The translations under genes and the position numbers were made by a program. Shown here one piece after another: positions 36,062 to 46,378 of a stretch of 64,000 nt of DNA. A model generated the notes under the pieces. That model saw only the letters and a program-made list of their open reading frames with translations. It searched no databases and was not told the DNA's origin. Numbering within the stretch: position 1 is the stretch's first letter; the number at the start of each line of letters is the position of its first letter. The stretch is from Patiria pectinifera (Eukaryota; Echinodermata; Asteroidea; Valvatida; Asterinidae). Location: the NCBI GenBank assembly GCA_029964075.1, contig CM057148.1, positions 29,071,916-29,135,915 of the forward strand, given 5' to 3'.

Positions 36062-37290
36062 TCATGTTCGTGTTCGCTCCAGTCTGGAGTACGTCACGTA
36101 GGTAGCAGGATGTGAATGTCGTGGCAGACTTCCAGCATGCTGCTTGAGAGATCTCTGAGATAGGGACCCCCTAAAAATGCCCAGGACGCCGCTACAGCGC
36201 GTCGTCATGGGCTCGGACAAGGCCTTGGACAGAAGCGTCCCTTTTGGATGGCCAGTCCGCATTAGCGAATTTGATAGCAGCTACTACCCAACGCGCAATG
36301 GTGTCCCTTGAGGCGGGGCCATGTGGCTTTATGGTTGTAATAAAGAGCTGCATGCATTTATCCCTGAGTGACTTGGTGCGTGCCAGATACCATTTTAGAT
36401 GCGCACCGGGCACCATAATTTGTCTGAGGGAATAGAGGAGGTCGACTCTATTTTTGGGAGGAAAATATCAGGAGGGCTGAAACTTGCCGTCTGATTTTTC
36501 GTCAGGAAGGACGCCTTTGGGATCAGGCGAACCCCACCTGGTTCCCAGCGGATATGTCCCGAATCTAAAGTCAGCGCATGGATCTCGCTGCTCCGCCTAG
36601 CGGTAGCCGCTGCGAGCAGGAAGGCCAACTTTATAGATACATTAATGAGGGTGCTTGGCCCAAGGGCTCGTATGGAGCCTTGGCCAACATGTTCAGGACC
36701 TGACCTAGATCCCAGGATGGGACCAGTTTCCGGATTTTAGGTCTCTCGTTGAACGTTCTCCGAAGTAGGTTAGTGATTGCAACATTAGAGGAGATAGATG
36801 AGCCATCAGCGAAGCCCTTGTGAACCGCTGCTATGGCTGATCGATAATTTCGTATCGTTCCTACTGACAAATTGGCTCTGAACAATGACAGTAGGAATTC
36901 TGAACAATGGCTTAAAGAAGCACAGAGCGGATCCACAGCCTGTTCTGTGCACCACCTACTATAATGTCGTAGTCGACTGTCATAGATTTGTCGTGTTGAG
37001 AGACGACGTCCCTTTGCGGCCAGAGTTGCAGCGTCTTCAGAAAGACCTGCTGCTCGGTAGGCACACTTGACAGTGGCCAGCACGCTAAGTGGAGATCTCC
37101 CGGAGATGGGTGTCGGAACCGGGACTGAGATTGAACGAGTAGGTCGTGACGATCTGGGAGGATTAGAGGGGAGCCCACTAGGAGCCTCACCAGTCGCGGA
37201 AACCAGGGCTGACGCGGCCAAAAGGGGGCGATCAGCAGGATCTTGCACCTGTCTCTCTCCAGTTTCCCGATGACCTTTGTAAGGATTGAG
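36062..37290 (-). pseudogene. DIRS tyrosine recombinase region (broken)
   Basis: The conceptual peptides include RRLSTRQIYDSRLRHYSRWC and VGTIRNYRSAIAAVHKGF, typical of the N-terminal core-binding part of DIRS/phage-type tyrosine recombinases. Nearer the left end come AFLLAAATARRSSEIHAL and the HLKWYLARTKS and ANADWPSKRDA regions typical of the catalytic part. In this family the recombinase integrates the circular DNA copy. The region is interrupted, with about two breaks, and is recorded as a fossil. It follows the RT/RNase H frame, as in other DIRS elements. Confidence 0.75.
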
Positions 37291-39161
37291 ATTGGAGGGA
37301 AGGCGTAAGCGAACGTGTTTGTCCAGTCTATTGATAGTGCGTCCGAGGCCCATGCATGAGGATGATGGGCTCTCGAGCAGAACACCGGGAGCTGAGTGTT
37401 GACCGCTGAGGCGAACAGGTCTATGTGTGGACGACCTAGGATCGAGAAGATCCGACGTACGATCCTCCTGTTCAATGACCACTCTGTGGGAACTACTTTG
37501 CCCCTGGAGAGAGAGTCCGCTATGTCGTTTTCCGCACCAGGAATGTGAATGGCACGTAGATCGACTTTGTGTCTGATTAGCCACTGAAACATTTCCCAAG
37601 TCCGGTAGCACAACTGGGGTGATCTTGTACCGCCCTGTTTGTTGATATATGCTACCACTGTCGTGTTGTCGGTCTTGATTAGAACAGACCGACCCACTAC
37701 GTCTGCTTGAAAGTGGTGTAGGGCATTGACTACAGCCTGGAGTTCCAGAACATTGATATGTAGGGACCGAGTGTTGTCGTCCCAAGTGCCTGCAGCTTGT
37801 CGAGGGGGAAGGGAGGCTCCCCAGCCCTCGTTGGAGGCGTCGGTGGAAATTATGACGTGAGGATCCCCTCTGGGGAAGCTCCGTCCGCACCGAATGTTCT
37901 GTTCCAATAGCCACCACCGAAGGTGTGGCCGAATGACATCGTCGATCGAGACCAAAAGAGAGATCGGATCTGTCTTTGGTCTGTAATGTGCCAGAAGATG
38001 CACTTGTAAAGGACGCATCCTCAGTCTGCACCATGGAACCAGGTCCACTAAGCTGGCCATGAACCCTAGAAGTTTCAGCCAAGCTCGGGCTGGAGCGACT
38101 TGAACGGATAGGAAAAGTTTGACGCACTTCCGCAGGCTGGTAACACGTTCCCCTGTGGGGACGGCTATGCCCCTGCGTAAATCGATCTCTGCTCCCAGGA
38201 AAGTGATTTCCTGGGACGGGATTAGGTGGGACTTCTTTCCGTTGATGATGAAGCCTAGCCCCGTTGTCAACGTATAAGTATCCCTCAAATTCTGAGCAGT
38301 CTGGCCTTCTGATTTTCCCACTATCAGCCAGTCGTCGAGATACATAAAAATCATTATGTTTTCTCGTCGGAGACGTGATGCAACTGCCCGCACAACCCTG
38401 GTGAACACTCTTGGCGAGGTTGATAGCCCGAAGGGAAGGGCAGTGAACTCGTAAGTGCGCTCCCGATACCGAAAACGCAGGAATCGGGAGTGCTCTTGGA
38501 AGATGGGGACGTGTAGGTACGCGTCTTTTAGGTCTAATGACGCTCCCCACGCTGGTGTGGGTAATGACTCTAGAACTACATGGAGATTTTCCATTCGGAA
38601 ACGTTTGGGTCTGACAAATTTGTTGAGCGGTTTCAGATTGATTATCGGCCGCCATTCGCCCGCCGCCTTCTTTGGTGTTAAAAAAAAGGAGGACAGGAAG
38701 CCTGTGAACTGCTCCATTGGTGGCACCAGGCGGACCACTCTCTTCTCGATGAGGGATGAGATCTCTTGCTCGAGAGCTAATCGTTTGTCTGTGTTTGCCG
38801 GAACCGGTGTTTCGCGAACACATATTTCCGACGGAGGGGTGCTTGTAAATTCTAGTTGATAGCCGTGGCTGACTATAGAAAGCACCCATGCGTCGGAGGT
38901 GATCTCTCTCCAGGGCCCTACGAAATTTCTGAGACGACCCCCGACGGGCCCCAGTGTCGGGGTCGGCTCGGTGGGGGCGTCACCGCCGCCACCCAGAGCG
39001 GGGGGCGGATTGCCCACCGCCACGTCCCCGGCCGCTAAATTGGCATGCAGGGGCAGAGTAGGGGCGTGGAGCTGAAACCATTGCACCAGCTGATGCCTTG
39101 GCCATCTGTTGGCGAAAAGGCTTGAACGGTTTCTTAAGGGCAGGGCGAAACGAGGGAGCAC
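36912..39161 (-). CDS. DIRS reverse transcriptase / RNase H frame
   Basis: A 749-residue frame. RT motifs run from about residue 140 to 370: WRPIINLKPLNKFV, ASLDLKDAYLHVPI, FTALPFGLSTSPRVF and the catalytic box YLDDWLIVG, a form characteristic of DIRS-group RTs. RNase H follows with IISTDASNEGWGA, INVLELQAV, IKTDNTTVVAYINKQGG and HIPGAENDIADSLSR. After it comes a PHIDLFASAVNTQLPVFCSR segment commonly found downstream of RNase H in DIRS. The frame overlaps the end of the gag-like frame by about 180 bp; overlapping frames are normal in this family. The N-terminus is taken as the first available methionine and may not be the real start. Confidence 0.92.
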   Translation of the reverse strand: MLPRFALPLRNRSSLFANRWPRHQLVQWFQLHAPTLPLHANLAAGDVAVGNPPPALGGGGDAPTEPTPTLGPVGGRLRNFVGPWREITSDAWVLSIVSHGYQLEFTSTPPSEICVRETPVPANTDKRLALEQEISSLIEKRVVRLVPPMEQFTGFLSSFFLTPKKAAGEWRPIINLKPLNKFVRPKRFRMENLHVVLESLPTPAWGASLDLKDAYLHVPIFQEHSRFLRFRYRERTYEFTALPFGLSTSPRVFTRVVRAVASRLRRENIMIFMYLDDWLIVGKSEGQTAQNLRDTYTLTTGLGFIINGKKSHLIPSQEITFLGAEIDLRRGIAVPTGERVTSLRKCVKLFLSVQVAPARAWLKLLGFMASLVDLVPWCRLRMRPLQVHLLAHYRPKTDPISLLVSIDDVIRPHLRWWLLEQNIRCGRSFPRGDPHVIISTDASNEGWGASLPPRQAAGTWDDNTRSLHINVLELQAVVNALHHFQADVVGRSVLIKTDNTTVVAYINKQGGTRSPQLCYRTWEMFQWLIRHKVDLRAIHIPGAENDIADSLSRGKVVPTEWSLNRRIVRRIFSILGRPHIDLFASAVNTQLPVFCSRAHHPHAWASDALSIDWTNTFAYAFPPISILTKVIGKLERDRCKILLIAPFWPRQPWFPRLVRLLVGSPLILPDRHDLLVQSQSRFRHPSPGDLHLACWPLSSVPTEQQVFLKTLQLWPQRDVVSQHDKSMTVDYDIIVGGAQNRLWIRSVLL

Positions 39162-41115
39162 CCTTCGTTGCCTTCTTCCCAGAGAACTTGGGCTTGTTAG
39201 TGGCTGAGGGCTTCTTCAAGCTCAGTTTGTCTGCTGTCTCCATTCGTTTGGCCTCAACTTCCAGAACTTCCTGGAATTTGCCTCCGAAAAGGTCTTTGCC
39301 CATAAGAGGAAGGTCTTCTAACTTCTTCTTAGCGCCTTCGTGTGGTATGTACAGTGCATCCATCACGTTAGTCCTACGCGACTTGGCAGACAGGAGAGAG
39401 ATTCTCGTAAATTGGTCTAGAGAGAAACGGAGTATTTCGTCCAGACATCGGAAGGCTGCTGCTAACATATCGGCTGGAATTTGTGAATCTTCCTCACATG
39501 CGCAGACGATATATTCAGATAACAGAAGTAAAAAGGCGCTTGTTTGTGAGCCAAATCTAGCCGCCTCATCGACCTTCTTCATTGTATCCTCCATCTTTGC
39601 TCTAGTCTTATCGACAAATATTGACTTAGTCGGGGCTTTGCCGCTATCTCCAGTCAATTTGTCCTTGGCCGTATCCGGAATAGAAGGAACCGTAAAGAAA
39701 TCATTTCGGTCCTTTTCTGGAAATTGGAAATAGGCTGCCGACCTTTTGTTGAAAACCGTCCATTTCTTTGAATCGGCGATGCGTTGTATGCGATCGGCGC
39801 ATAAGCGATCCACCGGCATAGTTGGGAAAGCTGGATCCCGAGGTTCCTCGACGCCAGTCCGGCGTTTGAAAGAACGACGGGTGGTCTCTGGTTTACTGCT
39901 CTCTGGTAGTTGCAGTACCCTAACCATATCTCTTTGAACCAGCCTCAGCTGAGTTTCGAATGGTGAAAAATTGCCAGGGTCAGTGGCCTCATCATCCCCA
40001 GAGCGCTCATCTTGTGAGTGAGTGGAAGGGGGGTGAGTATCATCGACATCTATGTCAGGAGCATCTTGAATAGAAGTGCCCAAATTCATAGATGGGTGCA
40101 AGGAAATTCCCGCCTGTGATATAGGGGGACCCAAATCGCGGCCCGGAGTAGGTGGATTATCTGAGCAGACACTGATGGTAACCCCAGGATCTGGGGGCCC
40201 AGTGTGTTCCCCTCTCATCCCGCCCGAAATCGGCAGGATTGCGCCCGGATCCGGCTGAATTAAGCCCGGATCCGGCCGGATCGCCGGATTCGGCCGGATC
40301 GGACCCGGATCCGGCCGGATCACACCCGGATCCGGCAGGATTAGACCCGGATTTGGGTCCGGAAATGTGGCCGCCGGGAGTGACCTCCGAGTCACCGCCG
40401 TTGGGGCCGATCTCCATTGTTGTTGTTTAGTGAGGGCTGCCAGCGAAACGTTGATGTCCTGGAAAGCTTTTAGAAAGATTTCTGTGGATACACCTTTGTT
40501 TTTCTTTTTCCGATGCGTCGACTTACGGGGGGAATCCCCTGAAGAAGACGGCGCGGCCTTGTGTTTCCTTTTCTTGCTTGGGTGACTTGATTCACTGGAT
40601 GAAAACTCCGATAATATCCTGGGAATTCCGGAGCATTGATCAACGAATGATGTTGACTGCGAGTCCGTGGCCCGAATTGGGGGAGGAGGCAAGTCAGTCA
40701 CCGCGAGTCCTGCCCATTCCGCACGGGTGGAAGCAGGATACTCGGAGCGCGATGAACGCGCAGACGGGGCCGGTGAGGATTGAATCCTTTTACCGCTCCG
40801 TGACTGGTCGTCCCCGAGGGTTGCTGGAGCCAGCAGACCGGGGGGACGAGGCGAAGAAATTCCCGTGAAACCACGGGAAATCGACGCCGGGTTGCTAGGT
40901 GACGCCGATGGTCCGGAGACCGGAGGCGTGATCGAGCGACTATTGGTCTCTTTTTGGGTCTTACCCTTAGGAACGCCGGTGGCCTTTGATGCGGCCTTTT
41001 TAACCGCGGAACCCTTACGGCTGGTCGCCTGGGGGGCCGTGGTTACACGGGGAGTTTTATCCCCGGTATCCTCACGGTGTTCCATACCATAGGACGTATG
41101 TCTGATGCCGGTCAA
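38980..41115 (-). CDS. DIRS gag-like frame
   Basis: A 711-residue frame upstream of the RT. Residues 1-220 are low-complexity, Ser/Pro/Lys-rich, with a basic cluster KKRKHK. Around residues 250-300 there is a run of short PDPG repeats (PDPGVIRPDPGPIRPNP), which is minisatellite-like at DNA level (40219-40360). The C-terminal half (about 380-650) is more ordered and contains RTNVMDALYIPHEGAKKKLE and GKDLFGGKFQEVLEVEA, resembling the conserved C-terminal part of DIRS ORF1 proteins. The end is Arg/Gly-rich (SGRGRGGGQS), suited to nucleic-acid binding. The product is presumed to form or organise the ribonucleoprotein particle; that role is inferred from position. Confidence 0.8.
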   Translation of the reverse strand: MTGIRHTSYGMEHREDTGDKTPRVTTAPQATSRKGSAVKKAASKATGVPKGKTQKETNSRSITPPVSGPSASPSNPASISRGFTGISSPRPPGLLAPATLGDDQSRSGKRIQSSPAPSARSSRSEYPASTRAEWAGLAVTDLPPPPIRATDSQSTSFVDQCSGIPRILSEFSSSESSHPSKKRKHKAAPSSSGDSPRKSTHRKKKNKGVSTEIFLKAFQDINVSLAALTKQQQWRSAPTAVTRRSLPAATFPDPNPGLILPDPGVIRPDPGPIRPNPAIRPDPGLIQPDPGAILPISGGMRGEHTGPPDPGVTISVCSDNPPTPGRDLGPPISQAGISLHPSMNLGTSIQDAPDIDVDDTHPPSTHSQDERSGDDEATDPGNFSPFETQLRLVQRDMVRVLQLPESSKPETTRRSFKRRTGVEEPRDPAFPTMPVDRLCADRIQRIADSKKWTVFNKRSAAYFQFPEKDRNDFFTVPSIPDTAKDKLTGDSGKAPTKSIFVDKTRAKMEDTMKKVDEAARFGSQTSAFLLLLSEYIVCACEEDSQIPADMLAAAFRCLDEILRFSLDQFTRISLLSAKSRRTNVMDALYIPHEGAKKKLEDLPLMGKDLFGGKFQEVLEVEAKRMETADKLSLKKPSATNKPKFSGKKATKGAPSFRPALKKPFKPFRQQMAKASAGAMVSAPRPYSAPACQFSGRGRGGGQSAPRSGWRR

Positions 41116-42206
41116 AAACGCGTAACACGGGATGACCGTTACAGACTACGGCGATGTCCCTGCGTGGGGACTCACTGCTATCTCGTCTTTTCGTACTATT
41201 GTACTACTGAGATGTATGCAGTTGAGAACGGCCGAGGGGAAGGGAACGACCGCTGGTCGTTGTACCCCAAGGAATTTCTCTTTACACGCCCGGCGAGGCG
41301 GCCGAGGGAAGTGAACGGCCAGCGGCCGATATACCCACGAATATCTCGCCGCTATCTCGTTTGTCACCGCACTACCGAGATACATGTAGCTTAGGACGTC
41401 GAGGGGCAGGGAACGACCTCTGTCGATATACCCAACGAAACGTCCTCTTCTAGCTTACTAGCTCCCCGAGCTAGCTGAAACAGTCAGGGGGGAAGGGAAC
41501 GACCTCTGTCGATATACCCCCACTGTACTCGTCTCGCTAGGCCCTAGCTCACCGCGAGCTTAGGGGAAACGAACGGAGAACAGGGAACGGCCGAAACCGC
41601 TATATTCTTCGAAACGTTTCGCTAGTCCCCTGAACGGCCGAAAGTCTGACTTCCGGAACAGGGGCCCCACGTGTGGGGCGACTAGCAGACCTTGTGGAGA
41701 ATAACCGCACTTCTCTCCGGGGATATACGACGCACTGTCTCCCCTAAAGGTCTTTACGTATTTCTATGGAGTCATAAACTAAATGCACTTTTTTTTTTTT
41801 TTTTTTACAAAGAAATATTATTATTAGATAACTGTACAACAGAAATAATAATAATAACTCAGGAAAGCCGACTCGGCTAAAATGGGATTGCACTTGATCC
41901 CAAAGGGAGAACCCACGATGCCTACCCGGCACTGGGCTAGTCCCGCGGTGCCGACCTGGCCCGCCGCACGTGGCGTCAGACAAAGGCTGAAAAACCTGCT
42001 ACGTTACGTGCAAGAAAAACGAAAGCAAAATGACTCCAAAATCACTCCAAATGAGAACTACTTAACTCAAACCAAACTCTACAGATTCTACACAACTCAC
42101 TTGGTTGATAAATTCTATAAAACAGAAACTCTTAAAGCGAAAATCGTACAAAAACTCGTCAAAAGGCGAGAGCAAAAATATTTGCTTCTGCACGATGCCG
42201 TCGCTA
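41116..42206 (-). other. DIRS 5' leader region
   Basis: Between the gag-like frame and the right terminal repeat. It contains a GC-rich ~100-bp imperfect repeat series (GAACGACCTCTGTCGATATA at about 41412 and 41501, and related words near 41240, 41310 and 41590). There is a T-run at 41788-41806. The plus-strand open frame at 41882-42226 is antisense to the element and is not supported as a gene. Confidence 0.55.
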
Positions 42207-42366
42207 AGAAAAAAGAGGAAGTATAATGGCGGATTCATGACGTAGCATAATGGGTAGGCCCCGAGAGGGCGCTCGGTGGTTGATTAAATCTTTTAGCGTT
42301 TGAGCCTGTCGGCTGAATAAATATGCATATGTAGTAGCTATTTGGGTAAGTGAATGAAGTAGACTC
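42207..42366 (-). repeat. DIRS 5' (right) inverted terminal repeat
   Basis: 42207-42351 is the exact complement of the left repeat core. The outer ~15 bp (TGAATGAAGTAGACTC) is specific to this end and reappears complemented in the internal complementary region. Confidence 0.9.
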
Positions 42367-42833
42367 AAATAATTAGACACTTCCGGTTTCGACCGGAAGG
42401 AAGGGTCACATGATTTTGCACTTAATACCGAAAATTATGACCCTGCAATATTGTTTCGATTGCCATAAAGAACAAAATCAAATCTATAGCAGTTGATTTT
42501 ACATTGATTTTCAAAGATTAACTCTAGAAATATTTGATTGCTTGTAATATGATACTTGATGACATCATTGTGACGTCATTACCAGAAAGTTCAAGAGCTA
42601 TGGTAACTGTGCTATATATAGGCAAATCTTGATTATATCTATTACGGTATATTTTTTTCAGCAATATTTGAAGGTTTAAAGGTCTTTCTATTGTAACTTT
42701 CGGTTTGATAAAGTAATCATTTTTTTTCGCGCGCGCACAGGTCTTGTCTGCATTGTGGTCATCATGTACATTAATTTTGAAGCGATTACCGCAAAATTCG
42801 CCACAGACATCAAGTGAAAATGCGTTTTTGACG
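42367..42833 (+). repeat. ~600-bp tandem repeat, copy 2 right part and start of copy 3
   Basis: Resumes at AAATAATTAGACACTTCCGG and follows copy 1 through AGCAGTTGATTTTACATTG to TTTGAAGCGATTACCGCAAA (42778), where copy 3 begins. Copy 3 stops after GCGTTTTTGACGG at 42833, where a G/C-run element starts. Confidence 0.8.
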
Positions 42834-43170
42834 GCTAGGGGGGGCTTTAGCCCCCCCAAAATAAATACCGTAAAAAGAAATTGCATTAGCAAAAAGAAGG
42901 ATTGTGATGTACATGCGAACGGTCTCCCCCTAAAGAAATAGTCGTGACGAGGGTGCATTTGTAGTTAATATGGTGTGAATGATTTTAGGATTTTATTGGC
43001 GCTCCCCATTGAAAATATGGCATGACCCCCCCCCCCCCCCTATAGATTTTCGGAGGCCTAAGTGTCTGGAGAAAATAACCATTCTACATTTCAGCACGCC
43101 TCCCTGAAAAAAAATCTGGATCCACCCTGCTAGCCCCCCCAAAATATTGGTTCTAGAACCGCGCCTGGCT
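42834..43170. mobile_element. G/C-run non-autonomous element (GGTTCTAGAACCGCGCCTGG type)
   Basis: Starts CTAGGGGGGGCTTTAGCCCC and ends CTAGCCCCCCCAAAATATTG then GGTTCTAGAACCGCGCCTGG. The same pieces occur inverted and partly reordered at 60395-60778 (GGTCTCCCCCTAAAGAAATA, GATTTTAGGATTTTATTGGC, TTTCAGCACGCCTCCCT). It is a composite of small elements with no coding capacity. Confidence 0.6.
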
Positions 43171-43760
43171 AAAAACTCAATCATCAATCAAACAGGTGCT
43201 TTTGCTTCATTGTTTCAGCTGAAAATAGGAATTTCACCTGTAACGGAGTCAGTGTTGACACCAAACCTTTAGGCCTATTGCCTCTTATTTCAAATTCTAA
43301 GAGAAGGATTCAACATTTAATGACATCTATATTCCAAGCCAATCTCCAGGATATATTTTTAGTTAAACTTGTTGACAAATACAGTTTGACAAATTCAGAG
43401 TGCAGCTGCAAAGTATCACACTGTAGCGTTTTTTGATGACACCAAATTGATCTGCCAATATTTAAAATTGGTATATTTCTTGTACTTCTTTGAATTTCAC
43501 TTTTGGTCTTCTTTAGTCTCTTTATTTAATAAAAGACTTCAATAATCACTTAAAATTTAGAATAGTTGACAGTTTCTACAAATATTATAATCAATGGTAA
43601 AGTTCACTCTGTAACAGGATTTGCTGACACCAAATGTTATGGAGTGATGGTATTTTTAGCGGGCATGTCAAAATGATACAAAGTTGCACGAACGTTGTGT
43701 TTAATATTACGTTTTGGGTTATCATCAATCATTTAGAATTAAAAAGGACCAAATTTATCA
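43171..43760 (+). repeat. Motif island: GTTGACACCAAA
   Basis: TGTAACGGAGTCAGTGTTGACACCAAA-type words occur near 43241-43265, 43434 and 43612-43640. The second is reduced to TTGATGACACCAAA and the third reads TGTAACAGGATTTGCTGACACCAAA in pieces. Spacers are AT-rich. No ends were found. Confidence 0.4.
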
Positions 43761-43916
43761 ATTGAAAGAATGAAAACTGTGCACCATTGGATAAGCTGTA
43801 AAAATGTCACGCAATTTTACCTAAAAATGTCATAATTCTGGCTAATTTTTGATCAAAATTATACAAATGCATTGTGGTGATTTAATTTTTTTATTTCAGT
43901 GGGTACATAGTGATAT

Positions 43917-44198
43917 GGGCAATAAAGTAAAAACACAAATATTAGCAAGTTGGTTATTTTAACATGGAAATGCCCCATGAAAGGAAAGAACATGTGCATT
44001 ATACCACTGGCCTCCACATTTATGTAAACACCCAATTGCAAAAAAAAAATCTTCAGTGGGCAATAAAGTAAAAACACAAATATTAGCAAGTTGGTTATTT
44101 TAACATGGAAATGCCCCATGAAAGGAAAGAACATGCATTACACCACTGGCCTCCACATTTATGTAAACACCTAATTGCAAAAAAAAAATCTTCAGTGG
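43917..44198 (+). repeat. 141-bp tandem duplication
   Basis: Two copies (43917-44057, 44058-44198) differ at only a few bases. They include GTAAAAACACAAATATTAGC and AAGGAAAGAACATG. A minus-strand open frame simply repeats across both copies and is not a gene. Confidence 0.92.
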
Positions 44199-44925
44199 GT
44201 TGTGCATTCAGGTATGGACAATTGAAGTTCATATATGTTTTCATTTAAGCAAACAGTTCCGGAGAATTTGTCTAGAATAAAAAAAACACAAGAATATTGA
44301 ATTCATACAATAACAATAGGTTTTGGGCTAAAGCCCAACACCTTCATGTAAATAGCTCAATAAACAGTAATTACATGATATAGATCATACTTGCATACAG
44401 TTGTGCAGTTTGCATATTTAACATTGTCTCCAACAGGCTACCATACATTGCACGTGTACACAGGGCGTCCTGAAAAAATGGTCCATGTAAACCCCTTCAT
44501 TTTTATTTTGCTAATTTACAACCACATTTTTCTGCGGATCTTTACATCATCTTTAAGCTAATAGATTTAGCTTGAGAATACTGTTTGTTTCATTGAGATT
44601 GCTTTTGTAAATCCAAAGATATGTTTGAATAACGGCAAACCCAAGAAACCCATTTTGTGCCACTTTCTTTGAAGCAGTTAACATCAGAATAGTCCTACAT
44701 GTACCGGTAGTCTAAAACCAAATCACTTTACTGTTAGTGATTTTAACATTTTTAAGCAGAGTGTGCAATATTTATTTATATTTAATTGAACTCTTTCATT
44801 GAAGTTTTAAAGAAGTGAACCTGTCTGTACTATTATTGTTTCAACGAAACCCTACATTGTCGTGTGAATGGAATGTTTGTCTTTAATACACCCATAGGGT
44901 CAGGATGAATTTAAAGGATAGGGGC
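44199..44925. other. AT-rich spacer, nothing recognised
   Basis: Contains a small palindrome TTGGGCTAAAGCCCAA near 44323. Otherwise no repeat or coding signal is seen. Confidence 0.35.
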
Positions 44926-45065
44926 ATGCGACGAACGGATCTTGCGAGCGCGAAGCGCGAAGCCCTTACGGTGTGGGGTCCGGGGCCCGCTCAAGGGCCC
45001 CGGAAAATTTTGACATTCTAGATGCTCTGTGGTGCAATCTAAGGCCATTTGGAAGCATATTTTAT
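44926..45065 (+). repeat. GC-rich dispersed repeat end (uninterrupted copy)
   Basis: GCGAGCGCGAAGCGCGAAGC, CCTTACGGTGTGGGGTCC and GGGGCCCGCTCAAGGGCCCC are followed by TCTAGATGCTCTGTGGTG and CAATCTAAGGCCAT. The same sequence occurs inverted at 56740-56764 plus 61827-61925, split there by a 5-kb element. Confidence 0.8.
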
Positions 45066-45204
45066 GATCGGAAAAAGAGCAAAAAACCCTAACAGTAACA
45101 CTGTAACAGCATGCTGCAGAAAGTGGGCCTGGATTTTATAAAAAAAAAAAAAATTATTTCAATTACAAGTAAAACAAATGCAACACGGTAGTCAGCATTA
45201 GATG

Positions 45205-46378
45205 CAGGGCTTGAATTGAACGACGGCCACGACGGCCAGTGCCGTCGTTGCCTTCTTACTGGCCGAGGTGCCCCACAAAAAATCCCTGTCTTCACGGCAA
45301 GTTTTGCCTTGCCCCATAATTACCTTGGCCGTCGTGCCCTTTTTGCAAAAACATTTATCAGCCTATTAAAACCACTACAATACTTGATTCCAGTTGTTTT
45401 TCCACACATTGACAATGTATTTCGATGTCATCCCAGCCCGATCAGTTGTCTTTATATCTCGCCGAATCAATCACACGCGCGCACGGTACGGCCGTGGCCG
45501 GCCGGCCGGCCAAACGCCGGCGATTCCCCACTGTATGTACATGATGTACACACACGTACATGTACACTGACAACTGAATCTCCAGTTCCTGTATGTGCCG
45601 ATACTTCAAGTAGCGACACCCCCGCCGCACAAATATATGTCTGTATTCGTACACACACATACCAGCAGGAGTAAGTACGGCAGATCTTACGTGCAGTCAA
45701 CAGACTTTCTTTTTCTCAGTGCTTGCATGCGCGGTACATACAGAACACATTGATGTTCGTGTACGAGGCAAACGAGCTCGGGGCATAGTAAAAACACGCG
45801 TGCACATGGCGTTCCGAATTCCGATTGTCAAAAGCGGACATTGTAAATGGCGATCGTGTATTTATTATGGGCCCGATTCCCTAAGAGAACAAAATCAACT
45901 TTTAAGCCACATTAAGAACATGCAGGTAGGTTATAGATAGAGGGAAGGGTTTCAAATTTTTAAGGGGAATTTGGAGGGAAAACGACAACGAAAAAACGCA
46001 ACACGAAAATAGAGATGGCGATCGCACGTCACCAACCATAAAACCACTTACAAAAAACGTAATTTCTATCCCCAAAAAGTGTTCAAAATTACAAAACAGG
46101 TGCCATATAAGCTGAGAGAAGTCTGCTTTAGGTTGAAAAGGTATTTTTTTGAATGATAAAAACACCTTTGACTCAAATTTGATCGAAACTAAAGAGGGGC
46201 CATAAACTACATGATCGCCGATATAAATTCGCATTTTTTTTTAGCCGGCCTCTGTGCCCCTTCTGCAGATATTAGTTTGGCCTTGGTGCCCTCCCAACTG
46301 GCCTTGGTGCCCTCTATAATTTTGCTCCATTCAAGGCCAAAGTGGCCTTGCCCTAAAAATTCCCAAATTCAAGGCCTG
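45205..46378. mobile_element. DNA element with 5-bp target duplication, copy 1
   Basis: The ends are CAGGGCTTGAATTG and CCAAATTCAAGGCCTG (inverted, imperfect). AGATG lies on both sides (45200-45204 and 46379-46383). TGGCC(T/G)(T/A)GGTGCCC-type words cluster near both ends. The interior has no transposase frame. A second copy in the same orientation lies at 55564. The superfamily is unassigned; CAG/CTG ends occur in hAT, but 5-bp duplications fit other groups better. Confidence 0.7.

Larger units (their letters stand above)
35505..42366 (-). mobile_element. DIRS-like tyrosine-recombinase retroelement
   Basis: A 6.86-kb element read on the minus strand (5' end at the right). Parts in element order: right inverted terminal repeat (42207-42366), gag-like frame, RT/RNase H frame overlapping it, tyrosine recombinase region, internal complementary region (35749-35844), left inverted terminal repeat (35505-35688). 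The 145-bp core of the two terminal repeats (35544-35688 and 42207-42351) is identical when inverted, so the insertion looks young. It sits inside one unit of a tandem repeat without a target-site duplication, as is usual for DIRS elements. The gag-like and RT parts are long and open; the recombinase part is broken, about two breaks. DIRS1-type elements integrate a circular intermediate by recombinase rather than integrase. Confidence 0.93.

Noticed and set aside
38455-39733. Plus-strand frames of 134 and 211 residues
   Set aside because: They lie antisense to the DIRS gag-like and RT frames, which carry clear family motifs on the other strand.
41882-42226. 114-residue plus-strand frame rich in Lys
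   Set aside because: It is antisense in the DIRS leader, runs into the terminal repeat, and shows no family resemblance.
35505-42366. Ordinary LTR retrotransposon
   Set aside because: Ends are inverted rather than direct repeats, there is no integrase or target duplication, and the YLDDWL RT box and tyrosine recombinase remains fit DIRS.
43859-44134. 91-residue hydrophobic minus-strand frame that could be a membrane protein
   Set aside because: It is the same ~26-residue stretch twice, produced by the 141-bp tandem duplication.
45930-46240. 110-residue minus-strand frame with a repeated counterpart near 56454-56639
   Set aside because: Both lie inside copies of the same non-coding DNA element; the frame is not kept between the copies.
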